From the NCBI RefSeq assembly GCF_900290235.1, contig NZ_OLMK01000021.1:62001-126000 (forward strand): a DNA stretch of 64,000 nt. The letters are read 5' to 3'. Position 1 is the first letter of the stretch. Each line of letters opens with the position of its first letter. Source of the DNA: Streptomyces sp. MA5143a (GTDB taxonomy: Bacteria > Actinomycetota > Actinomycetes > Streptomycetales > Streptomycetaceae). A program made the position numbers and the translations under genes. Under the pieces are notes generated by a model, which saw only the letters and a program-made list of their open reading frames with translations, was not told where the DNA came from and searched no databases. Shown piece by piece: positions 8,177 to 17,221 of the stretch.

Positions 8177-9070
8177 GTGTCGGTTCTCGTTCTTCTCCTG
8201 TCCGTGTGCGCCGCCTGCTGTCTGGGCTTCGGCTTCGTGCTCCAGCAGCAGGCCGCGGCGCACGCGCCGATCGGCGACTTCCTCTCCCCCCGGCTGCTCC
8301 TCGACCTGGTCCGCGTGCCCCGCTGGCTCGGCGGGATCGGGTTGATGGTCTGCGGGATGGCGCTGGGCGCGATCGCGCTCGGCCAGGGTGAGGTCACGCT
8401 GGTGGAGCCCCTCCTCGCGACCAATCTGCTCTTCGCGCTCGCCCTCTCCCGCCGCCGTACCCGGCAGCCGCTGGGCCGTCAGGGCTGGGCGGGTCTCGCG
8501 CTGCTCGCGGGCGGGGTGACCGCGTTCATCGTGGCCGGTCAGCCGCAGGGCGGCAGCGCTCCGAGCGGGGCCTTCCGGCAGTGGCTGATCATCGGCGTGA
8601 TGGTGGGGGCGGCTCTGCTGCTGACGGCGTACGCAAAGCGGCCCCGGCTCTCCGCCGCACCGGTGCTGCTGGCGGTGGCCGCGGGGCTTCTGTACGGCGT
8701 CCAGGACGCGCTCACCCGGGTCAGCGGGCAGGTGTTCGCCGACGGCGGCTGGGGTGGGCTGTTCACGACCTGGGAGCCGTACGGGGTGCTGATGCTCGGG
8801 GTGACGGGGCTGCTGCTGGTGCAGAGCGCCTTCGAGGCGGCGCCGCTGCGGATGTCGCTGCCCGCGCTCACGGCCGCACAGCCGCTCGCCGGGATCGCGT
8901 GCGGGGTGGGCTTCCTCGGGGACCGACTCCGCACCGACGCGGGGGCGCTGGCCTGGGAGGCGGCCGGGCTCGTCGGCATCGTCGTCGGGGTGGTGCTGCT
9001 CGGGATGCATCCGGCGATGCCGTGCAACCACTCCGGGAGCGCGCGGGTGCGCGAGCTCCAGCGGGGCTGA
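8177..9070 (+). CDS. DMT-type membrane transporter
   Basis: The 297-residue protein is almost entirely hydrophobic with about ten membrane helices in two repeats, the fold of the drug/metabolite transporter superfamily. VEPLLATNLLFALALS is a typical re-entrant stretch of this actinobacterial DMT group. The GTG at 8177 (VSVLVLLLS) was chosen over an upstream ATG because CGAGG sits eight bases before it and the protein then begins directly with its first membrane helix. Substrate and direction are unknown. Confidence 0.8.
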   Translation: MSVLVLLLSVCAACCLGFGFVLQQQAAAHAPIGDFLSPRLLLDLVRVPRWLGGIGLMVCGMALGAIALGQGEVTLVEPLLATNLLFALALSRRRTRQPLGRQGWAGLALLAGGVTAFIVAGQPQGGSAPSGAFRQWLIIGVMVGAALLLTAYAKRPRLSAAPVLLAVAAGLLYGVQDALTRVSGQVFADGGWGGLFTTWEPYGVLMLGVTGLLLVQSAFEAAPLRMSLPALTAAQPLAGIACGVGFLGDRLRTDAGALAWEAAGLVGIVVGVVLLGMHPAMPCNHSGSARVRELQRG

Positions 9071-9133
9071 CCGCGCCGGGCCGCGCGCCCCGGCGGGTGC
9101 GTGCTCCTTCGGGCGTCCTGGTTGGATGAGGGC

Positions 9134-9685
9134 ATGAGTGCCGCCGACGAGATCCTCGACATCGTGGACGAGAACGACCAGGTCATCGGACAGGCCCCGC
9201 GCGGGGAGGTGTACGCGCGCGGGATGCGGCACCGGGCGGTGTTCGTGCGGGCCCGGGACGCCGAGGGGCGGATCTTCGTCCATCGCCGGACGGCCACGAA
9301 ACTGGTCTTCCCCTCCCTGTACGACATGTTCGTGGGCGGGGTGGTCGGCGCCGGGGAGTCCTACGACGAGGCGGCGCTGCGCGAGGCCGAGGAGGAACTG
9401 GGGGTCTCCGGTCTGCCCCGGCCCGTGCCGCTGTTCAAGTTCCTGTACGACGACGGGGACGGCGGGACCTGGTGGTCGGCCGTGTACGAGGTGCGCTGTG
9501 TGCTGCCGGTGAACCCGCAGGTCGAGGAGGTCGACTGGTACGGCTTCCTGACCGAGGACGAGGTCGAGCGGCGGCTGGCCGAGTGGGAGTGGGTGCCGGA
9601 CGGGCTGACCGCGTGGGAGCGGCTGCGGGAGTCCGAGTCCGGGGGCGCGGGGGCGGGCACGGGGGCCGACGGGGGTCACGGGTAG
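9134..9685 (+). CDS. Nudix hydrolase
   Basis: The 183-residue protein contains a complete Nudix box: Gly69, Glu75, Arg83-Glu84, Glu87-Glu88 and Gly90 (REAEEELG). Nudix enzymes hydrolyse nucleoside diphosphates linked to another moiety. The layout, with ILDIVDENDQVIG at the N-terminus and a late YGFLTEDEVERRL segment, resembles the IPP-isomerase-like/YfcD subfamily, whose substrates are mostly unproven. The start is ATG 9134. The C-terminal tail is Gly-rich and probably disordered. Confidence 0.9.
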   Translation: MSAADEILDIVDENDQVIGQAPRGEVYARGMRHRAVFVRARDAEGRIFVHRRTATKLVFPSLYDMFVGGVVGAGESYDEAALREAEEELGVSGLPRPVPLFKFLYDDGDGGTWWSAVYEVRCVLPVNPQVEEVDWYGFLTEDEVERRLAEWEWVPDGLTAWERLRESESGGAGAGTGADGGHG

Positions 9686-9695
9686 GGTCCCTCAA

Positions 9696-10088
9696 GTGAT
9701 CGAATTCGTGCGGAACGTCCGGCTCTGGTTCGCGCCGGAGGAGATCCGCGAGGAGGGCGGGACGCCGGACTACCGGTTCTCGCTGGCCAACGAGCGGACG
9801 TTCCTGGCGTGGCTGCGCACCGCGCTCGCCCTCATCGGCGGCGGGTTCGCGGTGGACCAGTTCCTGCCGGACCTGCGCTGGGGGTGGCGCGTGGGACTCG
9901 CGCTCGCCCTGCTCGGCGCCGGGGTGCTGTGCGCGTTCCGCGCGGTGAACCACTGGGTGCGGTGCGAACGGGCGATGCGGCGGGGCGAGGACCTGCCGGT
10001 GTCCCGCTTCCCGGCCGCGCTGGGCGTCGTGGTCGCCGTCGTCGCGATCGCCATGGTGGCCGTCGTGCTGCTCGGGTGGGAGGGGTGA
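9696..10088 (+). CDS. DUF202 (YidH) family membrane protein, first copy
   Basis: The 130-residue protein starts at GTG 9696, ten bases after the Nudix stop. It shows the DUF202 signature LANERTFLAWLRTALALIGGG followed by two further membrane helices, three in total. The role of DUF202/YidH proteins is not established. Its stop overlaps the GTG of the second DUF202 gene (GTGA), so both subunits are probably made together and may form a hetero-oligomer. Confidence 0.85.
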   Translation: MIEFVRNVRLWFAPEEIREEGGTPDYRFSLANERTFLAWLRTALALIGGGFAVDQFLPDLRWGWRVGLALALLGAGVLCAFRAVNHWVRCERAMRRGEDLPVSRFPAALGVVVAVVAIAMVAVVLLGWEG

Positions 10089-10408
10089 CCGCTCCCCGCG
10101 CGGCCGCCGAGCGCGATCCGGGGCTCCAGCCGGAGCGGACCCGGCTGGCGTGGCGGCGTACGACCCTGACCGGGGCCGTGATCGCCGTGCTCGCCGTGAA
10201 GTCCGCGTTGCACGGTGGCGTCCAGGCGTCCGGGGTCGTGGCGGCCGCCCTGTGCGCGGCGCTGTGGCTGGGGCTCCTGGGGCTCGCCCACCGCCGGATC
10301 GGCGCCCTGGCGGGCCCCCGGCCCCCGAGTCTCGCCCCGCGCGTGGCCGCCACGGCCGCACTGTGCACGGTCGCTCTCGCGGCGTGCGGGGCGGCCCTGG
10401 TGCTCTGA
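10085..10408 (+). CDS. DUF202 family membrane protein, second copy
   Basis: This 107-residue product begins at GTG 10085, overlapping the preceding stop by four bases. It repeats the DUF202 hallmark in diverged form (QPERTRLAWRRTTLTGAVIAVL) and has three membrane helices. Together with the gene before it, it forms a two-gene DUF202 unit, a common arrangement in actinomycetes. No function can be assigned from sequence. Confidence 0.82.
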   Translation: MTAPRAAAERDPGLQPERTRLAWRRTTLTGAVIAVLAVKSALHGGVQASGVVAAALCAALWLGLLGLAHRRIGALAGPRPPSLAPRVAATAALCTVALAACGAALVL

Positions 10409-10530
10409 CCACGACGCCGGTCGCCGGGCGGTCACCTGGGTGTTCCCCGTACCCGGATTCGGCTGGATCGTCGCCGGCTGGCAGGCTCTGAGCACCAGTC
10501 GGGGCGACGCGGGGGATGAAGGGGATCACG

Positions 10531-11442
10531 ATGACCGCAGCAGAGCCGTACACCGTCGAGCTGGCGAGCGACGTGTACGCGTATGTGCAGCCGGACGGCG
10601 GATGGTGTCTCAACAACTCCGGCTTCGTGAGCGACGGGACGACCACCCTGCTGGTGGACACCGCCGCGACGGAACGCCGGACCCGGGCGCTGGGCGCCGC
10701 GCTCGACGCGACCGGTGTCCCCGCTCCGCGCTTCCTGGTCAACACCCACCACCACGGCGACCACACCTACGGCAACGGCTTCTTCACGCCCGCCGCCACA
10801 CTCGTCTCGCACTCCGCCTGTCGCCGGGAGGCCCTGGCCAGTGGGCAGCACCTGCATCTGCTGTGGCCGCAGACCGACTTCGGCGACATCAGCATCCGGG
10901 GCGCGGACCTGACGTACGACGACCGGACGACCGTGCACGTCGGGGACGTCGAGGCGCAGGTGATCCATCCCGGCGTCTCGCACACGGTCGGCGACTCGCT
11001 GGTCTGGCTGCCGCACCGGAGGATCCTGTTCGCGGGGGACCTGGTGTTCGAGGGCGGTACGCCGTTCTTCCTGATGGGGTCGCTGAGCGGGTCGCTGCGG
11101 GCCCTCGCGCTGATGCGGGAGCTGGGCGCCGAGACCGTCGTACCGGGGCACGGGCCGGTGACGGACCCTGCGGCGTTCGACCGGGCCGAACGGTACATCC
11201 GGTTCGTGGCGGAGGTCGCCGAGACGTCCCACGCGGCGGGGCTCACTCCGTTGGAGGCGGCCCGGACCACGGATCTCGGCGAGTACGCCGCGCTTCCCGA
11301 GAGCGAGCGGCTGGTGGCGAACCTGCACCGGGCCTACGCCGAGCTGGACGGCCTGCCCGAGGGCGAGGGCGTGGACCCGTTCGCCGGGTTCATGGACATG
11401 GCGGCCATCAACGGCGGGGAGATGATGACCTGCCACGCGTGA
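10531..11442 (+). CDS. MBL-fold metallo-hydrolase
   Basis: The 303-residue enzyme has the metallo-beta-lactamase metal motif His73-His74-His75-Gly-Asp77-His78 (THHHGDHT). Downstream are a second-metal His in the HPGVSHTVGDS segment, the Asp in LFAGDLVF, and PGHGPV near residue 208. The class includes glyoxalase II-like and aryl-sulfatase-like hydrolases, and the substrate here is unknown. ATG 10531 is preferred over ATG 10516 because GAAGGGGA lies six bases before it. The neighbours do not fix its role. Confidence 0.88.
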   Translation: MTAAEPYTVELASDVYAYVQPDGGWCLNNSGFVSDGTTTLLVDTAATERRTRALGAALDATGVPAPRFLVNTHHHGDHTYGNGFFTPAATLVSHSACRREALASGQHLHLLWPQTDFGDISIRGADLTYDDRTTVHVGDVEAQVIHPGVSHTVGDSLVWLPHRRILFAGDLVFEGGTPFFLMGSLSGSLRALALMRELGAETVVPGHGPVTDPAAFDRAERYIRFVAEVAETSHAAGLTPLEAARTTDLGEYAALPESERLVANLHRAYAELDGLPEGEGVDPFAGFMDMAAINGGEMMTCHA

Positions 11443-11527
11443 CGCGCGGACGGCCCGTGGCGGGATCCGGCCGCGCTCGGCCCGATCCCGCCGAGACACC
11501 GATCACTTTCACTCCACCCACTGGACG

Positions 11528-11547
11528 ACATACCGACCGGTCGGCAT
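11528..11547. promoter_or_regulatory. operator-like palindrome, copy A of the CATACCGACCGGT family
   Basis: ACATACCGACCGGTCGGCAT is nearly perfectly palindromic around ACCGGT. Its complement reads GGTCGGTATGT, an exact match to the ArpA-type half box GG(T/C)CGGT(A/T)(T/C)G(T/G) as recalled. It sits about 40 bp before the phosphotransferase start, where a repressor would block the promoter. Confidence 0.7.
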
Positions 11548-11584
11548 CATGTGACTGGTTCCGTTCTCCCCGCGTGTAGGAGCA

Positions 11585-12634
11585 ATGATGCGCCCAGACC
11601 ACCCGCCAGGTCTCGACCCCGACCGGCTCCGCGCCCTGCTCGACGCCGAGCGGCCCGGACTGGTGGCCGGTCCCCTCACCGGCCGGCTGATCGAGGGCGG
11701 GCGGTCGAATCTGACGTACGAGGTCACCGACAGCGTCGCCAAGTGGGTCGTCCGGCGACCACCGCTCGGCCATGTCCTCGCGACCGCGCACGACATGAGG
11801 CGCGAGCACCGTGTGATCAGCGCGCTGCACCCGACGGACGTCCCGGTGCCGCGCCCCGTGCTGCTGTGCGAGGACGAGGAGGTGCTCGGCGCGCCCTTCT
11901 ACGTCATGGACTTCGTCGAGGGCACCCCGTACCGCACCGCCGAGCAGCTCGCGCCGCTCGGCGCCGAGCGCACCCGGGCCGCCGTGCTGGGCCTGGTCGA
12001 CACCCTCGTGGAGCTGCACGCGGTGGACCCGGCCGAGGTGGGCCTCGCCGACTTCGGCCGCCCGGAGGGCTTCCTCGACCGGCAGCTGCGGCGCTGGGGC
12101 AAGCAGCTCGACGCGTCCCGCAACCGCGAGCTGGCCGGCATCGACGAACTGCACGCGGCCCTCGGCCGGCAGCTCCCCCACTCCCCCGCCCCGGCGATCG
12201 TCCACGGCGACTACCGGCTGGACAACGTGCTGCTGGGCGAGGACGACCGGATCAGGGCGATCCTCGACTGGGAGATGTCCACGCTCGGCGACCCGCTGAC
12301 CGATCTGGGGCTGCTGGTGATGTACAGCGTGCCGCTCGGGCTGCCCGACTCCCCCGTCTCGACGACCGCGACGGCCGCCGGGCACCCCGATCCGGCCGAG
12401 ATCGTGGCCCGCTACGCCGAGCGCTCGGGCCGGGACGTGTCGTCCGTGGCCTGGTACACGGCGTTCGCGTGGTTCAAGCTCGCCGTGATCCTGGAGGGCA
12501 TCCACTACCGGTACACCCTCGGCCAGACGGTCGGCCGCGGCTTCGACCGCATCGGCGACCTGGTCCCCGTCTTCATCGAACACGGCCTGACGACTCTTCG
12601 TACCGGCTCCGGTTCCGGCTCCCAGGAGGGCTGA
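11585..12634 (+). CDS. aminoglycoside-phosphotransferase-like kinase associated with acyl-CoA dehydrogenase
   Basis: The 349-residue protein has the APH/choline kinase fold. The catalytic loop is IVHGDYRLDNVLL and the metal-binding loop is AILDWEMSTLGDPLTDLG. Members coupled to acyl-CoA dehydrogenases (ACAD10/11-like) phosphorylate hydroxyacyl-CoAs, and that is the likely class here because the next gene, six bases downstream, is an acyl-CoA dehydrogenase. TAGGAG precedes the tandem ATG starts at 11585/11588. The operator at 11528 suggests TetR control. Confidence 0.85.
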   Translation: MMRPDHPPGLDPDRLRALLDAERPGLVAGPLTGRLIEGGRSNLTYEVTDSVAKWVVRRPPLGHVLATAHDMRREHRVISALHPTDVPVPRPVLLCEDEEVLGAPFYVMDFVEGTPYRTAEQLAPLGAERTRAAVLGLVDTLVELHAVDPAEVGLADFGRPEGFLDRQLRRWGKQLDASRNRELAGIDELHAALGRQLPHSPAPAIVHGDYRLDNVLLGEDDRIRAILDWEMSTLGDPLTDLGLLVMYSVPLGLPDSPVSTTATAAGHPDPAEIVARYAERSGRDVSSVAWYTAFAWFKLAVILEGIHYRYTLGQTVGRGFDRIGDLVPVFIEHGLTTLRTGSGSGSQEG

Positions 12635-12640
12635 TCCACC

Positions 12641-13855
12641 ATGGACTTCGCATTCGACGCCCGTACGGAGGAGCTGCGCGCCAAGCTCCTCGCCTTCATG
12701 GACGAGTACGTGTACCCGGCGGAAGCCGTGGCCGAGGAGCAGCGGGCCGAGCTGGACTCGCCGTGGGACACCCCGGCCGTGGTGGAGGAGCTGAAGGCCG
12801 AGGCCCGCAGGCAGGGCCTGTGGAACCTCTTCCTGCCCGACTCCGCGTACGGGGCCGGCCTCACCAACCTCCAGTACGCGCCGCTCGCCGAGATCACCGG
12901 GCGTTCGCCGCAGCTGGCGCCGACCGCGCTGAACTGCGCGGCGCCGGACACCGGCAACATGGAGGTGCTGACGCAGTTCGGCGACGACACTCAGAAGAAG
13001 CAGTGGCTGGAGCCGCTGCTCGCCGGTGAGATCCGGTCCGCCTTCGCGATGACGGAGCCGGAGGTGGCCTCCTCCGACGCCACCAACATCACCACGCTCA
13101 TCGAGCGGGACGGCGACGACTACGTCATCACCGGGCGCAAGTGGTACATCTCCGGGGCGATGAACCCCGACTGCAAGATCTTCATCGTGATGGGCAAGAC
13201 GGACCCGGACGGGGCCGACATCCGCCGCCAGCAGTCGATGGTGCTGGTGCCCCGTGACACGCCGGGCGTCACGGTGAAGCGGGCCATGCGGGTCTTCGGG
13301 TACGAGGACCACTACCACGGCGGGCACGCCGAGGTGATCTTCGACCGGGCGCGGGTGCCGGTGTCGAACCTGATCGGTGAGGAGGGCGGTGGCTTCGCCA
13401 TCGCCCAGGCCCGGCTCGGCCCCGGCCGCATCCACCACTGCATGCGGCTCATCGGGATGGCCGAGCGGGCGATCGAGCTGATGTGCCGGCGGGCGGTGGC
13501 CCGTGAGGCGTTCGGCAAGGCGCTGGCCCAGCAGGGCGTGGTGCACAACTGGATCGCGGACGCGCGCGTCGCGGTCGAGCAGCTGCGGCTGCTGGTGCTG
13601 AAGACGGCGTGGATGATGGACACGGTCGGCAACCGGGGGGCCCACACCGAGATCCAGGCGATCAAGATCGCGACGCCGCGGACCGTCGTCGACATCATCG
13701 ACCGGGCGATCCAGCTGCACGGGGCGGGCGGCGTCAGCCAGGACTTCCCGCTGGCGGAGCTGTACGCGGGGGCGCGGACGCTGATGATCGCGGACGGGCC
13801 GGACGAGGTGCATCAGCGGTCGCTGGCGCGGCGGGAGCTGAAGCGGTACGTGTGA
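12641..13855 (+). CDS. acyl-CoA dehydrogenase
   Basis: The 404-residue protein shows the ACAD domains in order: a helical N-terminus, the beta domain with FAMTEPEVASSDATNI and the Trp-rich flavin segment ITGRKWYISGAMNP, and a C-terminal helical domain with QLHGAGGVSQDFPLA. It would oxidise an acyl-CoA to the enoyl-CoA with FAD. Co-transcription with the APH-like kinase recalls the eukaryotic ACAD11 fusion, so 4- or related hydroxyacyl-CoA breakdown is a reasonable inference. The final gene of this unit is followed by a large inverted repeat. Confidence 0.92.
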   Translation: MDFAFDARTEELRAKLLAFMDEYVYPAEAVAEEQRAELDSPWDTPAVVEELKAEARRQGLWNLFLPDSAYGAGLTNLQYAPLAEITGRSPQLAPTALNCAAPDTGNMEVLTQFGDDTQKKQWLEPLLAGEIRSAFAMTEPEVASSDATNITTLIERDGDDYVITGRKWYISGAMNPDCKIFIVMGKTDPDGADIRRQQSMVLVPRDTPGVTVKRAMRVFGYEDHYHGGHAEVIFDRARVPVSNLIGEEGGGFAIAQARLGPGRIHHCMRLIGMAERAIELMCRRAVAREAFGKALAQQGVVHNWIADARVAVEQLRLLVLKTAWMMDTVGNRGAHTEIQAIKIATPRTVVDIIDRAIQLHGAGGVSQDFPLAELYAGARTLMIADGPDEVHQRSLARRELKRYV

Positions 13856-13906
13856 CCTCCGGTGCGGGCAGGGCGCCTACGAGGGTGGGGGTGCCTGTGG
13901 TTGTGG

Positions 13907-14066
13907 CGGGTGCGGGTGAGTGGGGGTTTCTCGCGCAGTTCCCCGCGCCCCTGAATAGCGACCGGGGCTTCGCCCCGTGCTTTTCAGGATGAGGGCCGGG
14001 CCGCAGGCCCAAGCCTTCAGGGGCGCGGGGAACTGCGCGACCAGCCCACACTCACCCGCACCCGCC
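13907..14066. repeat. large inverted repeat with 25-bp perfect arms, between convergent genes
   Basis: Arms at 13931-13955 and 14016-14040 are perfect inverted copies (beginning TCGCGCAGTTCCCCGCGCCC). Flanking bases on both sides continue the complementarity with few mismatches to about 50 bp per arm. The loop holds its own hairpin (GGGGCTTCGCCCC). Related sequence recurs at 33047-33074, so this is a dispersed Streptomyces-type intergenic repeat. It probably terminates both the acyl-CoA dehydrogenase and the TetR gene. Confidence 0.85.
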
Positions 14067-14103
14067 AACGCACCGCACCGCCCTCCCCCTGCCGCGCCCG
14101 GCG

Positions 14104-14697
14104 TCACGGCCGAAGCGCGCGCAGCAGCAGGTCGGCCAAGTGGTTCGCGACCTCCTGGGGGCCCATCGGGCCGTCCGGGCGGTACCACGTGGACAAGTGG
14201 TGGACGGAGCCGAAGTGGTAGTCGACGACCAGGTCCGCGGGCGTGGCCCTGGAGAAGACGCCCGACTCCTGGCCCTCCTCGATCAGCGCGCGGAAGCGTT
14301 CGTGGTAGCGGCGGCGCTCGGCGCGGACCTGCTTGTTCTTCTCGGGGCTCAGGTGGTGCATCGAGCGGAAGAAGATCATCGCGTCGTCGAGGTTGTCGAT
14401 GGTGGTGACGACGACGTCGGCGGCCGCGCCCCGCAGCCGCTCCTCCACCGGCGCGTCGGCCCCCGCGAACGCGTCGAGCCGCTCCTGCTGGATGCGCAGC
14501 ACGCGCGCGTACACCTCGTGCAGCAGGTCGTCCTTGGAACCGAAGTAGTGGTACAGCGCGCCCTTGGTGACGCCCGCCGCCTCGACGATCTCCTGCACGG
14601 ACGTGCGGTCGTAGCCGCGCTCGGCGAAGAGCCGGGTGGCGGCGGCCAGCAGCCGCTGCGGGACGGGGGTACCGTCTCCGTCCGTCGTCCTGGGCAC
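14104..14697 (-). CDS. TetR-family regulator of the acyl-CoA block
   Basis: The 197-residue protein has a TetR helix-turn-helix near its N-terminus (TSVQEIVEAAGVTKGALYHYFGSKDDLL) split as TSVQEIVEAAGVTKG and ALYHYFGSKDDLL, and a helical ligand domain with a His/Tyr-rich stretch (DYHFGSVHHLSTWYRP). GTG 14697 is chosen because AGGTGG lies five bases before it; GTG 14706 is also possible. It lies 149 bp downstream of the SDR gene on the same strand and converges with the acyl-CoA dehydrogenase. Both of those units carry the CATACCGACCGGT operator, so this protein is a leading candidate for the binding factor. Confidence 0.85.
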   Translation of the reverse strand: MPRTTDGDGTPVPQRLLAAATRLFAERGYDRTSVQEIVEAAGVTKGALYHYFGSKDDLLHEVYARVLRIQQERLDAFAGADAPVEERLRGAAADVVVTTIDNLDDAMIFFRSMHHLSPEKNKQVRAERRRYHERFRALIEEGQESGVFSRATPADLVVDYHFGSVHHLSTWYRPDGPMGPQEVANHLADLLLRALRP

Positions 14698-14846
14698 TTC
14701 CGCCACCTGCCTTTCGGAGTTCTGTCGTCGCCTACTGGTCGTCCCACGACCGTCGAACGGTTCCCGGTCGGCCGGAACGGCCGGAAGGGGACGATCCCGT
14801 CGAAGGATCATCCCACTCCCGGCGCCCGGTCCGCCGGGCAGGTGGG

Positions 14847-15608
14847 TCAGCCCGTGGCCTCCCACTTCCGCTGGATGTGGTTCATGTTCGTCAGCCAGCG
14901 CTCCGGGTCGGTCGCGCGCGCCTGGTAGAAGTCGGCCACCTCGGGATGCGGCAGGATGAGGAAGCGGTCCTTCTCGATGCCGTCGAAGAGCGCGTCGGCG
15001 ACGTCCTCCGGTTCGATCGCGGTCGGCGTGAGCACGAGGTCACCCGCGCTGCCGGACGCCGTCAGCATGTCGGTGCGCACCCCCTGGGGGCAGATCGCGT
15101 GCACCTTCAGGCCCCGGTGGCGGTAGGTGAGGGACAGCCATTCGGCGAAGGCGTACGCCCCGTGCTTGGTGACGCTGTAGGGGGCCGCGCCGATCATCGT
15201 GAGCAGTCCGGCCGCCGAGACCGTGGAGACGAAACGCCCGCTGCCGCGCTCCAGCCACTGCGGGAGCAGTGCGTGGGCCGCGCGGACGTGCGCCATCACG
15301 TTCACGTCCCAGGCGAGCGCCCACACCTTGTCGTCGGCGGCTTCCGTGCCGCCGCTGGCGACGCCCGCGTTGGCGCAGTACACGTCGACCGTGCCGCCGA
15401 GTGCCTCGCGCGCCGGGGCGACGATCTCCGACGCGTCCCCGGGCACGGCGATCCCGCCGATCTCGTCGGCCACGGCCTTCGCCCGGTCCCCGTCGAGGTC
15501 GTTCACGACGACCCGGGCGCCCTCCGCCGCGAACCGCCGGGCCAGCGCGGCGCCGATGCCGCCCCCGGCCCCCGTGACCACCACTCCCGCACCCTGCACG
15601 ACACCCAC
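14847..15608 (-). CDS. short-chain dehydrogenase/reductase
   Basis: The 253-residue protein is a classical SDR. The NAD(P) motif TGAGGGIG is near residues 12-19, NAG lies in YCANAGVA, the catalytic Ser is in VSTVSAAG, and the Tyr-x3-Lys is in YSVTKHG. NDLDGD after beta-2 suggests NAD preference through the acidic residue. GTG 15608 follows AAGGAGA with ideal spacing. It likely acts on a hydroxyacyl or alcohol substrate within the neighbouring acyl-CoA pathway, which is an inference from context. Operator copy B lies 57-76 bp upstream. Confidence 0.88.
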   Translation of the reverse strand: MGVVQGAGVVVTGAGGGIGAALARRFAAEGARVVVNDLDGDRAKAVADEIGGIAVPGDASEIVAPAREALGGTVDVYCANAGVASGGTEAADDKVWALAWDVNVMAHVRAAHALLPQWLERGSGRFVSTVSAAGLLTMIGAAPYSVTKHGAYAFAEWLSLTYRHRGLKVHAICPQGVRTDMLTASGSAGDLVLTPTAIEPEDVADALFDGIEKDRFLILPHPEVADFYQARATDPERWLTNMNHIQRKWEATG

Positions 15609-15664
15609 TCCGGTCTCCTTACGCGAGGCTCACGACCATCACGAACGGCTCATCGTCCGCCGTC

Positions 15665-15684
15665 AGACTAACCGGTCGGTATGT
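15665..15684. promoter_or_regulatory. operator-like element, copy B of the CATACCGACCGGT family
   Basis: AGACTAACCGGTCGGTATGT contains the exact half box GGTCGGTATGT (15674-15684). Read on the other strand it shares the 14-mer ACATACCGACCGGT with copy A. It lies upstream of the SDR-TetR unit, and also 150 bp before the NamZ-like gene on the other side. Confidence 0.65.
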
Positions 15685-15834
15685 CGTGAGGAAGGGGTGC
15701 CGGGACGCCGCCGTCCGGGCACCCGGGGAAACGCCCGACCGGCCGTGACGGACGCCTGGGCTACAAACCGCCCGGGGAAGCGCTTAGCTTGCAGGGACGC
15801 CGCTTCCCCCACCCGCGCCCCGGAGGTCACCCCC

Positions 15835-17088
15835 ATGCGCCTCTCCCGCCGCACCTTCCTCGCCGCCTCGACCGCCGCCGCGGCCACCACCGCCTGCGCC
15901 TCCACCGGCGGTGCGCCGCCCTCGGGGGAGACGGCCTCCTCGCGGCTGCGCACCGGCTTCGAGCGCCTGGCGGCCGGCGGCTACCGGCTCCTCGACGGCC
16001 GGCGGATCGGCGTCGTCACCAACCCCACCGGGATCACCCGCGACGCCCGCCACATCGTCGACGTCATGCACGCCGACGACCGTGTGGAGCTGACCGCGGT
16101 CTTCGGCCCCGAGCACGGCTTCCGGGGCACGGCCCAGGCCGGCGGTTCCGAGGGCCGCCACGACGACCCGGCGACGGGGCTGCCCGTGTACGACACGTAC
16201 CAGAAGAGCGGCCGCGCCCTCGCGGACATCTTCACCGCCTCCGGGGTGGACACGGTCGTCTTCGACATCCAGGACGTGGGCGCTCGCTTCTACACCTACA
16301 TCTGGACGCTGTACGACTGCATGGAGGCGGCCCGGCTCGCGGGGAAGCGCTTCGTCGTGCTCGACCGGCCCAACCCGGTGACGGGGCGGTCGGCGCGGGG
16401 CCCGGTCCTGCACAGGGAGTTCGCGACGTTCGTCGGGCGGCAGCCGATCTCGCAGGCGCACGGCATGACGGTGGCGGAGCTGGCGCGGCTGTTCAACGCG
16501 GAGTTCCTGGAGGAGCCCGTACCGCTGGAGACGGTGCTGATGTCCGGGTGGAGGCGGTCGCGGTTCTACGACTCCTCGGGGCTGCCCTGGGTGCCGCCGA
16601 GCCCGAACATGCCGACCCCGGACACGGCGCTCGTGTACGCGGGGACGGGCCTGTTCGAGGGGACCAACCTCTCGGAGGGGCGGGGCACCACCCGCCCGTT
16701 CGAGCTGCTCGGCGCGGAGGGCGTCGACCGGCGGTGGGCGGCCGCCGCGAACGACCTGGGGCTGCCGGGCGCCCACTTCAGGGAGGCGTACTTCACGCCC
16801 ACGTTCTCCAAGTTCCAGGGGAAGACCGTCGGCGGGGTGCAGATCCACGTCCACGACCGGGGGGCGTACGACCCCGTGCGCACCGGGATCGGTCTTCTCG
16901 TCACCGCGAAGAAGGTGTGGAGCGGCTTCGCCTGGCGTCCGGACCACTGGATCGACAAGCTGACCGGGTCGGCGCGGGTGCGCACGATGATCGACGCCGG
17001 GGCCGACACCGACGAGGTCGTGGCCGACTGGCAGGAGGACCTCGCGGCGTTCCGGAAGGTGCGCGAGGAGTATCTGCTCTACCGGTGA
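15835..17088 (+). CDS. NamZ-like (DUF1343) exo-acting muramidase lipoprotein
   Basis: The 417-residue protein starts with a Tat-type signal SRRTFLA (residues 4-10) and a lipobox ending at Cys21 (TTACAST), so it is probably a Tat-exported lipoprotein. The body matches DUF1343/NamZ: IGVVTNPTGI, AVFGPEHGFRG, DIQDVGARFYTYIWTLYDCM, LDRPNP and EGTNLSEGRGTTRPFE. Characterised NamZ enzymes release N-acetylmuramic acid from peptidoglycan fragment ends. GGAGG precedes the ATG. It would work in cell-wall recycling at the outer face of the membrane. No partner gene is adjacent. Confidence 0.85.
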   Translation: MRLSRRTFLAASTAAAATTACASTGGAPPSGETASSRLRTGFERLAAGGYRLLDGRRIGVVTNPTGITRDARHIVDVMHADDRVELTAVFGPEHGFRGTAQAGGSEGRHDDPATGLPVYDTYQKSGRALADIFTASGVDTVVFDIQDVGARFYTYIWTLYDCMEAARLAGKRFVVLDRPNPVTGRSARGPVLHREFATFVGRQPISQAHGMTVAELARLFNAEFLEEPVPLETVLMSGWRRSRFYDSSGLPWVPPSPNMPTPDTALVYAGTGLFEGTNLSEGRGTTRPFELLGAEGVDRRWAAAANDLGLPGAHFREAYFTPTFSKFQGKTVGGVQIHVHDRGAYDPVRTGIGLLVTAKKVWSGFAWRPDHWIDKLTGSARVRTMIDAGADTDEVVADWQEDLAAFRKVREEYLLYR

Positions 17089-17221
17089 CCCGGCAGGGGC
17101 GCCGGTCCGCACCCCGGCCGTCGATATCCACGTGAAAGAGCCGTACGTGACGTATGGCCATCCTTCGCCGTTGGCAGGACCATGCGCCTGAGCGCACCAA
17201 CGGGGCCGAAGGGGGCTCGTC

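Noticed and set aside
11408..13813. An 801-codon minus-strand frame opposite the kinase and acyl-CoA dehydrogenase genes
   Set aside because: Antisense shadow; no domain, start signal or codon bias of its own.
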